Positions 1 through 5,843 of a stretch of 5,843 nucleotides of DNA are shown here, one piece after another. Source of the DNA: Candidatus Solibacter sp. (GTDB lineage Bacteria; Acidobacteriota; Terriglobia; Bryobacterales; Bryobacteraceae); the NCBI GenBank assembly GCA_017883345.1, contig JADGNT010000361.1, forward strand, positions 1-5,843. The letters run 5' to 3'. Position 1 is the first letter of the stretch; the number at the start of each line of letters is the position of its first letter. Under the pieces are notes generated by a model, which was given only the letters and a program-made list of their open reading frames with translations, was not told where the DNA came from and made no database searches. Made by a program: the position numbers and the translations under genes.

Positions 1-490
1 GATGGCCGGATTTTGCAAGCGAAACGGCATAGAAGTTTTTCGCCGCGGGGTTATCCGCTTGGAGCGCTAACGATTCTTTGAGGGCCTGCGCCGCGCGTTC
101 GTAAAAGCCGCTTCTGTACATCGACTCGCCCAGCAAGAACAAAGTTTCGGCGTTGTGCGGGTCCGATTCGTCGAGGAATTCGGTCAGGCTCTGCGCGCCT
201 GCGGCATTTCCAGTATCCAGATAAGAACGCGCCAGCGCCTGTTTCATTTCGACGTCCACCGGTTTCAACTGCACCGCCTTGCTAAGATAGGCAACCGCCT
301 CGCCGGCGCGATGCAGCCGCAGCAAGGACCGGCCCAAGCCGGCCAAAGCATCGGCTGAATTAGGATCGCCGTCGATCAGTTGACGATAGGCCGATGCGGC
401 TTCCGCATACTTACCCTGGCGATAGAGTTGGTCCGCTGTTTGGCCCGACGCCTCCGCCGCAAGCAGCATCAACAGCAGGATCGGCAACAT
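1..490 (-). CDS. Exported TPR-repeat protein, partial (C-terminus beyond the left edge)
   Basis: Translating the minus strand from the ATG at 490-488 gives 163 uninterrupted codons to the window edge. Residues 1-16 are a short hydrophobic leader (MLPILLLMLLAAEASG) with a plausible signal-peptidase site before Gln17, though no basic residue follows Met1. From about residue 18 the protein is built of 34-residue tetratricopeptide units. The helix-B ends carry Pro at 43, 77 and 111, exactly 34 apart, and the small/aromatic pattern of TPRs recurs (YRQGKYAEAASAYRQLI, YRSGFYERAAQALKESL). At least four units are visible. TPRs form helical scaffolds for protein-protein contacts; the partner is unknown, but the CRTAC1-like gene ends only 35 bases upstream, so co-transcription and a shared extracytoplasmic complex are likely. 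No strong Shine-Dalgarno precedes the ATG; a GGAG lies 37 bases upstream, too far to serve it. Total length and any C-terminal domain cannot be judged. Confidence 0.85.
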   Translation of the reverse strand, partial: MLPILLLMLLAAEASGQTADQLYRQGKYAEAASAYRQLIDGDPNSADALAGLGRSLLRLHRAGEAVAYLSKAVQLKPVDVEMKQALARSYLDTGNAAGAQSLTEFLDESDPHNAETLFLLGESMYRSGFYERAAQALKESLALQADNPAAKNFYAVSLAKSGH

Positions 491-525
491 TGTGCAAGAA
501 TAACAAAAATCGAGCTTACCCAGGG

Positions 526-2199
526 CTACTCCTTGTTTTGAGGCTCGTCGATCTTCAGGAACTGGTCGGCGGAGACATTCCTCAGCGTCTGTACCACCCC
601 GCTGGGCCAGCGGATTTCCAGGGAGCCGATCCCGCGCTCCGGGCCCAGCCCGAAGTGGACGCGCTTGTCGCTGGAGGACATAAATCCCACACTGATGGCG
701 ACATGGTTGTACAGAACCCGCCCGGAGGCAGTCGTCAGCTTCACCTTTGCGCCGATGGCATCGCGCGCGCTCTTGTGCCCCACCAGGCTCAAAACCAGCC
801 AATGGTTGCCGCTGTCGGCGGTGTTCATCAAGATGCGCGGCGTTTCGTTTAGCGAAGTCACGACGATGTCGAGCGAGCCATCGTTATTCAAGTCGCCGAA
901 AGCCGAACCGCGCTGGTACCCCATGTGCAGAAAGTCCTTCCCCATCTCTTCGGAGACGTCTACGAACGACTTTCCATCCAAGTTCTCGAACATGGTGTCA
1001 TGCTGCTGAGCCTTTTCGTCCAACTGGTCGAGGTCGCCGTTCGAGGAATAGATGTCCTTCCACCCGTCGTTGTTATAGTCGATAAAGCCGTTGCTCCAGC
1101 CCGAGTAAGGCATACTCAGCTTCTGGATCTTCGAGAGCGACGAATAGTAATCGAACAAGTCGCCACGATTTCGTAGCAGTTGCCATACCTGGCCCATCAG
1201 GTTGTTGTAGAAAATGTCCACTTTTCCGTCATTATTGAAGTCCTTGGCGTCGGAACCCATGGAAGAACCGACTTGCGCGTTTTCGTTGTAGGCCACGCCA
1301 AGTTCTAGCCCCTTCTCCTCGAAGGTCCCGTTCTTCTGGTTGATGAACAAGGAGTTGGGCTCGGTGTCGTTGGCGATGAACACGTCCATCCAGCCGTCAT
1401 CGTTGAAGTCGGCAATGGAGACGCCCATGCCTTTGCCGGGCGCGGCGGCGAACCCCGACCTGGCAGTCACATCCAGGAACCTGCCATTGCCCAGATTGCG
1501 GTAGAGCCTGCTCGGAACACTGGGATAGCGCCGCGGATCGCAGTAATAGTCGCGGTCGCTCATCATGCAGCGGGCGTCCGTCTTCGGGCTCCAGATCGTG
1601 TAGTTGGAAACGATCAGATCCAGCAGTCCGTCGTTGTCGTAGTCGAACCATGCGGCAGCGATGCTCAGAGTGTCGGCTGGCTTGCCGCCGATGCCGGAGG
1701 CCGCGGTCACGTCCGTGAAGGTCCCGTCACCGTTGTTGTGGTAAAGGGCGTTCTTGCCGATGCTGCAGATGAAGAGATCTTCGTAACCATCGTTGTCGTA
1801 ATCCCCCACCGCCACGCCGAAATTAAAATCGAGTTGATCTCCGGTGAGGCCCGCTCTGGCCGTTACGTCTTCAAAAGTCCCGTCGCTTTTCTGGCGCAGC
1901 AGGCAGTTGAAATAGGAAGCGTCCGTCTTCTTCAGATCCGGCAGTTTGGCGCCGTTGGTGAAGAAGATGTCCGTCCTGCCATCATTGTCGAAATCGAAGG
2001 TCGCCACCCCGCCGCACATCGGCTGCGGAAAGTATTTTCGGCCGGCGAAGCTGTTGTTGGAGGTGTAAGGGATTTTCGATTGCGGTGCGACGTCCACAAA
2101 ACCAGGCCGCCTGGGGTGCTGCGCGGGCCGGGCGGGTGCCAGAGCCAGGAGCCAGACGGCACAGGTTCCGGCGGCCAACAGGAGCAGCCCGCGCTTCAT
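526..2199 (-). CDS. Secreted CRTAC1-family protein: FG-GAP/VCBS beta-propeller with C-terminal ASPIC/UnbV domain
   Basis: A 557-residue protein. Residues 1-26 form a Sec signal peptide (MKRG, hydrophobic core, then APARPA before Gln27). The body carries seven calcium-loop motifs of the form D-x-[DN]-[ND]-D-G-x-x-D at residues 69-77, 133-141, 186-194, 264-272, 320-328, 374-382 and 436-444, several followed by 'LY.N.G.G.F.DVT'-like blades. This is the FG-GAP/VCBS pattern expected of an integrin-alpha-like propeller. Residues about 465-550 match the ASPIC/UnbV domain: NHWLVLSLVG, GAKVKL, SSSDKRVHFGLG and IRWPSG. Cys211 and Cys220, in the conserved C...YC.P..YP.VP..LYRN segment, may form a disulfide. 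Family members are extracytoplasmic, but their molecular role in bacteria is poorly defined; I see no catalytic motif. The ATG overlaps the stop of the upstream TPR gene (ATGA), indicating translational coupling, and an AGGGA ribosome site supports this start. Length and domain order look complete. Confidence 0.93.
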   Translation of the reverse strand: MKRGLLLLAAGTCAVWLLALAPARPAQHPRRPGFVDVAPQSKIPYTSNNSFAGRKYFPQPMCGGVATFDFDNDGRTDIFFTNGAKLPDLKKTDASYFNCLLRQKSDGTFEDVTARAGLTGDQLDFNFGVAVGDYDNDGYEDLFICSIGKNALYHNNGDGTFTDVTAASGIGGKPADTLSIAAAWFDYDNDGLLDLIVSNYTIWSPKTDARCMMSDRDYYCDPRRYPSVPSRLYRNLGNGRFLDVTARSGFAAAPGKGMGVSIADFNDDGWMDVFIANDTEPNSLFINQKNGTFEEKGLELGVAYNENAQVGSSMGSDAKDFNNDGKVDIFYNNLMGQVWQLLRNRGDLFDYYSSLSKIQKLSMPYSGWSNGFIDYNNDGWKDIYSSNGDLDQLDEKAQQHDTMFENLDGKSFVDVSEEMGKDFLHMGYQRGSAFGDLNNDGSLDIVVTSLNETPRILMNTADSGNHWLVLSLVGHKSARDAIGAKVKLTTASGRVLYNHVAISVGFMSSSDKRVHFGLGPERGIGSLEIRWPSGVVQTLRNVSADQFLKIDEPQNKE

Positions 2200-3311
2200 T
2201 CGATCTTTCCCTGAGACTGCCCGGCTCGCTGTTCCATGGTCAGCTTCTGCGAGAGGGCCTTCTCGCGGTCGCCGTCGGCTTTGCGCTGGAGGCGGTAGTA
2301 GACGGCAGCCAGGGAGATGTGCGCCTCCACGAACCGCGGAGCCTGCTTTACAATCGCCTCCAGCCCGGCCAGAGCTTCGTTGAGCCGGCCCGCGGCGAGG
2401 TTGACGGCAGCGAGCTGAAACCGCGCGCGCAGCTCGCCGGGCCGAACGCGCAACGCCCGGTCCAGAAGCTGGAACGCGCCGTCGTAATCCTGATCCTGCT
2501 TGAGCAGGGCGGCCAGGTTCAGGTTCGACTCGAAATCGTTCGGATTCTGTGCGAGCTCCTTCTGGAAGCCCAGACGGGCTGCCGCGGTGTCGCCGGTCTG
2601 GATGTGGGCGCGGCCGAGGTAGGAGTAAACGTCAGGCAAGTGGGGGTTCAACTGCGCGGCTTTTTCGAAATCGGCAATCGCGGCCTCGTATTCCCTGGCA
2701 TTCAGCCGGGCGGTTCCCAGTAAGAGGTGGGCCTCCGCCGAATCGCCATTGCTTAGGATGCGATCGATCATCTGTTGGCCGCGCTCGATCTGCTTATCGC
2801 GCAACAATGCCGTCCCCACCAGATATGCGATCGCCGGGTCGCTCCGGTCCTGTTCTTCCACTGGCGTGAGGAGGTCGATCACTTTTCGGTCCTCCCCCTG
2901 GCGCAGCCAGCAGTCGGCCAGCAGCAGCATGATCTGCCGATCGGCCGGCTGCTCGCGATGCAGCGCGGAGAGCGATGCCGCGGCGTCGAAAATCTGGCCC
3001 AGCTTGTAGTGCGCCAAGGCCGCGTTCAAACGGATGTGTGGATCTTGAGGACGGCGTTTGAGCGCTTCACGATACTCAGCGATCGCCTCCCGGTAACGTC
3101 CGGTGCTTGCCAGGGCGACGCCGAGATTGGAGCGAGCGTCCACTGCATCGGGCCGGAGTTTCAAGTATGCCCGGTATTGAGGAATCGCACGCTCCAGTTG
3201 GCCGGCCTGGTGCAACACAATCGCCTGCTGGAGGATCCGCTCCGGATTCTCCTGCCCATTCGCCGCATAGCAGACCAGCATCAGGGCCATTACTGCGTGG
3301 AGGTGTACCAT
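2196..3311 (-). CDS. Exported protein of about nine TPR repeats
   Basis: A 371-residue protein made almost wholly of tetratricopeptide repeats. The turn between units falls at residues 54, 88, 122, about 156, about 190, 223, 257, 291 and 325, mostly Pro and nearly all 34 apart, so about nine units fill residues 21-356. Clear ones include GRYREAIAEYREALKRRP, REYEAAIADFEKAAQLNP and GRLNEALAGLEAIVKQAP. Residues 1-19 are a hydrophobic leader with likely cleavage after ANG, before Gln20. Cys14 is preceded by MLV, a poor lipobox, so a lipoprotein is unlikely. The leader lacks Lys or Arg; Met8 or Met11 are alternative starts, but neither has a better ribosome site. The C-terminal end (about 357-371) is short, polar and Gln-rich. 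A scaffold role in the periplasm or at the cell surface is inferred. Its stop overlaps the start of the CRTAC1-like gene, so the two products are probably made together, and a physical partnership is a reasonable guess. Confidence 0.9.
   Translation of the reverse strand: MVHLHAVMALMLVCYAANGQENPERILQQAIVLHQAGQLERAIPQYRAYLKLRPDAVDARSNLGVALASTGRYREAIAEYREALKRRPQDPHIRLNAALAHYKLGQIFDAAASLSALHREQPADRQIMLLLADCWLRQGEDRKVIDLLTPVEEQDRSDPAIAYLVGTALLRDKQIERGQQMIDRILSNGDSAEAHLLLGTARLNAREYEAAIADFEKAAQLNPHLPDVYSYLGRAHIQTGDTAAARLGFQKELAQNPNDFESNLNLAALLKQDQDYDGAFQLLDRALRVRPGELRARFQLAAVNLAAGRLNEALAGLEAIVKQAPRFVEAHISLAAVYYRLQRKADGDREKALSQKLTMEQRAGQSQGKIE
2208..2212 (-). promoter_or_regulatory. Ribosome binding site of the CRTAC1-like gene, inside the end of the TPR gene
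   Basis: On the minus strand AGGGA is followed by eight bases and then the ATG at 2199-2197. The site lies within the last codons of the TPR reading frame, whose TGA (2198-2196) shares bases with the ATG. Site and overlap together fix the start of the CRTAC1-like gene and suggest that its translation is coupled to that of the TPR gene. Confidence 0.6.
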
Positions 3312-3344
3312 CGGCGTCCAAGGCCCAACCTAAAACAATCCCAA

Positions 3345-3359
3345 GAGCTATGATATCTC
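3345..3359. repeat. Imperfect 15-base palindrome upstream of the TPR gene (possible operator)
   Basis: The plus strand reads GAGCTATGATATCTC. The 7-base arms GAGCTAT and ATATCTC, around a central G, pair with a single mismatch. It lies 34-48 bases before the TPR start codon and overlaps the candidate -10 box, where a repressor site would be expected. A palindrome of this size can arise by chance and no regulator gene is in the window, so this is only a candidate. Confidence 0.2.
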
Positions 3360-3378
3360 CCACGCTCTCATGACGCCA
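3350..3378 (-). promoter_or_regulatory. Possible sigma-70-type promoter of the TPR/CRTAC1/TPR genes
   Basis: On the minus strand TATCAT (3355-3350) matches the -10 consensus at five of six bases and would give a leader of about 30 bases before the ATG at 3311. The sequence 17 bases upstream (TGGCGT, 3378-3373) is a poor -35 box with two matches. The location is right, being the only gap of useful size upstream of the three-gene group, but the weak -35 keeps the call tentative. Confidence 0.25.
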
Positions 3379-3404
3379 CTCGGATGCGCCGCTGCACCCC
3401 TTCC

Positions 3405-3521
3405 CTACCGCTTGAAGCCCATCTCGTCCTTGAACGCTTCGAGGGAGTTGTAGACGATCGGGCAGTAGCAGGCGCGGTCGATCAGCTCCCACCTGCGGCT
3501 GGCAACGCCGCGCGCCGCCGT
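3405..3521 (-). pseudogene. 3' remnant of an unidentified gene, in frame behind the permease stop codon
   Basis: After the permease stop TAG (3524-3522) the same frame stays open for 38 codons and closes with TAG at 3407-3405. From codon 8 it reads like real protein: RRWELIDRACYCPIVY, then NSLE, then AFKDEMGFKR. Over the last 31 codons, 30 end in G or C, against 15 of 31 G/C at first and 13 of 31 at second positions; such a gradient is a strong sign of selected coding sequence in a high-GC genome. There is no ATG, GTG or TTG usable as a start, so it cannot be a normal free-standing gene. The permease ends in a normal-looking C-terminus (RAAVIQPSQALRDE), so this is probably the tail of another gene whose front was lost at a junction near 3500-3524. 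I do not recognise the family. Alternatives are an old C-terminal extension cut off by a new stop, or stop-codon readthrough. Confidence 0.5.
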
Positions 3522-5843
3522 CTACTCGTCCCGCAAAGCCTGCGACGGCTGAATCACCGCGGCGCGGATCGCCGGGAACAAGGTAGCGGCGACGCAAACG
3601 GCGATCAGGCAGGCCGTGGCGCCGGCGATAGACATAGCGTCCCAGCGCGTGACGCCGTAGAGCAACGCCGCCACTACGCGCGAGCACGCGGCGTAAGCCC
3701 CAAGGCCGAGCACAAGACCGGGCGCCACGGCGGACGCGGCGTCGCGCCCAATCATCCATGCGATTCGCCCGACGGTAGCGCCCACGGCGACGCGGATGCC
3801 GATTTCGCGTGTGCGCTGCCCAACGGAATAGGCCAGCATCCCAAACAGTCCAAGCCCGGCAATTACAGTGGAAAGCAGGGCGAAGATGGCGGACAGCGTT
3901 GCCAGCAGCCGCTCTTGCCACAATGACGTGTCAATCTCCTGCTCCATGGTGGCAACGTCGGTTGGAGCAAGTCCCGGCCCGACACCCCGCAACATCCCTG
4001 CCAGGGCCGCGATCGTGGATACCGGGCTGCCGCGCACGCTGACATGCAGAACCATCCCCTCGAAACGGAAGGCGTCATCGTCCAGGAGGCGGTATACCGT
4101 CGGCGGCGGGATCTCACGCATGCTGCGATACTTCGTGTCGTTCACGACGCCGACGATCAGATTGTCCGGGCGGATCACAGAGCCAATACCACCCATCCCA
4201 AAGGTCTGTCCTATCGGGTCCAGACCGGCAAAGAACTGGCGCGCGAAGCTTTCGCTCACGATCGCGGGGCGCGGTTTGCCCTGATTATCGGCCGGCTCGA
4301 AGCCCCGGCCCATGATAATCCGCATCCGCAGATTCGCGAAGTAGTCGAGACTGACGCCGTTCAGACTGACGTTCAGCAAATCGGCGAAGGTAATGCGGCT
4401 GCCGGCGCGTCCCGCGGTCCCCTTAAAACCGATGCCGCGCATCAACGCTCGCTGCGCCAGGCTGACCGCTTCGACCTCCGGAAGCGATCGTGCCCGCCGC
4501 ACAACCTCATCGAAAACTGCCGGGATCGAAGCGGCTTTCACGCCGGCCATTCGAGGGTTCAGCGTCATGATGATGAGTTTCTCACGACGAAAACCAGGGT
4601 CCTCGGTCCGCATCGCATCCAGGGTTCGCACCAGAGCCAAACTGCCGGTCATCAGGAGCGTCGCGAGCCCGACCTGGAAGGCGACCAGACCGCGGTTGAG
4701 GCGCGAACGCGATGCCCGGCCGCCGGTCCGTCCCATGATCCCGCTCAGGTCCGCCCGGAATATGTCGATCGCCGGAAAAACGCTCATCAGCACCGCCGAG
4801 AGAATACAGATCACGGCGGCGAACGCGACCACCCGCATGTCGGGGGTAAGCTCGATGCCGAGCGGCCGTCGCGCCGGCAGGAACCGCAGCAGCCAGGGCC
4901 CGCACCAACGCGCAATCATGAACCCGGCAATCGCGCCGGCGCACGAGAGCAGCACAGCCTCGATCAGCGTTCGCCGCAGAATGCTCCATCGTGAAGCGCC
5001 GAGGCTCAGACGGATTGCCACTTCCCTCCTGCGCGTCTCGGCCCGTGCCAGCATGAGGCCGCCCAAGTTTCCACACACCAGCAACCAGAGCGCGACTACC
5101 CCACCCATGACCGCGGTCACGGCACCGGCGAATTGCTTCCGCAGGGTCGAAACGCCCCGCTCGGCGCTGGCCAGAATGGGTTGCATCGCTTTCTCGCGGT
5201 TCATGCTGTCGGCGGTCTCCCCGGGGCTTCCCGAAAGGTCCGCCGCGATCATCTCCGGGTACAGCGAGCGCACGTCCGCTTCGGCTTGGGCCACGGACAC
5301 GCCCCCGCGCAAGCGCATGTACAATTGCGCGGGAACATGCGCGATGTCCGCCTCACCGGTCCAGAATGTCCACGCCGATATCGGAACCCATACGTCAGGC
5401 CGGTTCTCCAGATCGAGGTCCACGAACCCAGCCTGGAGCACCCCAATCACGGTAAATGGACTACCACGCAGGTTGATGGTCGTGCCAATGACATCTCCCC
5501 GGCCCGCGAAGGCCCGTCTCCAGAAGCCGTGACTCAGGACGGCGACCGGCGCGTAGCGTTCCTCGTCGGCAGTAGTGAAAAGACGACCGCGCGCCGGCGT
5601 GAGTCCCAGGGCCGAAAAGTAGTTTCCCGAGACGGTGTTGCCGGTTATGCTCTGCACGCGATTGCCGGCGGAGAACGCCATCTCCACCGGCCAGGATGCC
5701 AAGACCTCGGAGAAGGCATGCGCGCGTTCGCGCAGCACCCGCGCATACACATAGGGATGTTCGTAGGAGGTGTGGGCCGGGGAGCGCTGCACGCCGAGTC
5801 GCACGATCTGTTCGGGATGCCGAACGGGAAGCGGCCGGAGCAG
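3522..5843 (-). CDS. ADOP-like duplicated ABC permease (MacB/FtsX type), partial (N-terminus beyond the right edge)
   Basis: The frame is open to the right edge: 773 codons are visible, beginning LLRPLPVRHPEQIV, a segment that normally follows the first membrane helix of these proteins. An internal GTG at 5804-5802 could be mistaken for the start. Numbering from the first visible codon, a periplasmic MacB-like core domain (about 14-235) is followed by an FtsX domain with helices near 238-265, 293-313 and 335-358 and the cytoplasmic motif ARAETRRREVAIRLSLGASR. A second half repeats this: helix near 388-407, the EDPGFR linker, a second periplasmic domain (about 420-640), and helices near 647-671, 699-721 and 735-758 with QRTREIGIRVAVGAT. 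Seven helices are visible, fitting eight with the first lost. Such duplicated permeases are numerous in acidobacteria and often lack a linked ATPase; none is visible here. By family, a role in export or mechanotransmission at the inner membrane is likely, but the substrate is unknown. The stop is TAG. Confidence 0.93.
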   Translation of the reverse strand: MLRPLPVRHPEQIVRLGVQRSPAHTSYEHPYVYARVLRERAHAFSEVLASWPVEMAFSAGNRVQSITGNTVSGNYFSALGLTPARGRLFTTADEERYAPVAVLSHGFWRRAFAGRGDVIGTTINLRGSPFTVIGVLQAGFVDLDLENRPDVWVPISAWTFWTGEADIAHVPAQLYMRLRGGVSVAQAEADVRSLYPEMIAADLSGSPGETADSMNREKAMQPILASAERGVSTLRKQFAGAVTAVMGGVVALWLLVCGNLGGLMLARAETRRREVAIRLSLGASRWSILRRTLIEAVLLSCAGAIAGFMIARWCGPWLLRFLPARRPLGIELTPDMRVVAFAAVICILSAVLMSVFPAIDIFRADLSGIMGRTGGRASRSRLNRGLVAFQVGLATLLMTGSLALVRTLDAMRTEDPGFRREKLIIMTLNPRMAGVKAASIPAVFDEVVRRARSLPEVEAVSLAQRALMRGIGFKGTAGRAGSRITFADLLNVSLNGVSLDYFANLRMRIIMGRGFEPADNQGKPRPAIVSESFARQFFAGLDPIGQTFGMGGIGSVIRPDNLIVGVVNDTKYRSMREIPPPTVYRLLDDDAFRFEGMVLHVSVRGSPVSTIAALAGMLRGVGPGLAPTDVATMEQEIDTSLWQERLLATLSAIFALLSTVIAGLGLFGMLAYSVGQRTREIGIRVAVGATVGRIAWMIGRDAASAVAPGLVLGLGAYAACSRVVAALLYGVTRWDAMSIAGATACLIAVCVAATLFPAIRAAVIQPSQALRDE

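Noticed and set aside
868..1995. Seven similar DNA segments of about 27 bases (868-894, 1054-1080, 1216-1242, 1384-1410, 1618-1644, 1777-1803, 1969-1995)
   Set aside because: They are the codons of the D-x-[DN]-[ND]-D-G-x-x-D calcium loops of the propeller, so the similarity is protein-level repetition and not a CRISPR or mobile repeat.
2085..2723. Plus-strand open frame of 212 codons opposite the TPR and CRTAC1-like genes
   Set aside because: It is antisense to two conserved genes, its translation resembles no known family, and no ribosome site stands out.
3404..3521. Possible intrinsic terminator for the permease gene
   Set aside because: Only very short GC-rich arms (such as GGC-AAC-GCC) are present, with no strong stem followed by a T-run on the minus strand.
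3522..3524. The permease TAG read as pyrrolysine or as programmed readthrough
   Set aside because: No pyrrolysine machinery or readthrough context is visible, and the protein ends in a family-typical C-terminus. A gene remnant behind the stop is the simpler explanation.
3076..3921. Minus-strand open frame of 281 codons spanning the end of the permease, the intergenic stretch and the start of the TPR gene
   Set aside because: It overlaps two well-supported genes in another frame, is Arg/Gly/Ala-rich, and shows no family resemblance. In the intergenic part the coding bias belongs to the other frame.
4044..4994. Plus-strand open frame of 316 codons opposite the permease
   Set aside because: The product is rich in Arg, His, Gln and Asp without hydrophobic periodicity or a known motif, and is wholly antisense to the permease.
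4393..5532. Long plus-strand open frame of 379 codons opposite the permease
   Set aside because: Its translation is Arg/Ser/Pro/Thr-rich low-complexity sequence with no recognisable domain. It mirrors a clearly conserved gene on the other strand, which is normal for high-GC coding DNA.

Overview
The window reads as a piece of a high-GC bacterial chromosome, most likely from an acidobacterium of the Solibacter/Bryobacter type. This is inferred from gene content, not from a marker gene. The clues are a MacB/FtsX-like permease with two fused halves in the style of the 'Acidobacterial duplicated orphan permeases' (ADOP), next to a secreted CRTAC1-type (FG-GAP/VCBS plus ASPIC/UnbV) protein flanked by TPR proteins. 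All supported genes lie on the minus strand, so the biological order runs from the right edge to the left edge.

Layout in transcription order. (1) Positions 5843-3522: an ADOP-like permease, 773 codons visible, with its N-terminus beyond the right edge. (2) Positions 3521-3405: directly after the permease stop codon, and in the same frame, a 38-codon open stretch with very strong coding bias, no start codon and its own stop. I read it as the 3' remnant of another gene. (3) Positions 3404-3312: a short intergenic stretch with a possible -10 box overlapping an imperfect palindrome. (4) Positions 3311-2196: an exported protein of about nine TPR repeats. (5) Positions 2199-526: an exported CRTAC1-family protein with seven calcium-loop motifs and a C-terminal ASPIC/UnbV domain, joined to the TPR gene by an ATGA stop/start overlap. 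(6) Positions 490-1: the first 163 codons of a second exported TPR protein, which runs off the left edge.

Genes 4-6 look like one co-transcribed unit of three exported proteins: TPR scaffold, calcium-binding beta-propeller, TPR scaffold. Together they may form an extracytoplasmic protein-protein complex, but no enzymatic function can be read from them. The permease probably belongs to a separate transcription unit, since about 210 bases and a gene remnant separate it from the TPR gene. I saw no tRNA, rRNA, CRISPR array, insertion sequence or clear intrinsic terminator. The most unusual item is the coding-like tail after the permease stop; the TPR/CRTAC1/TPR arrangement comes second.
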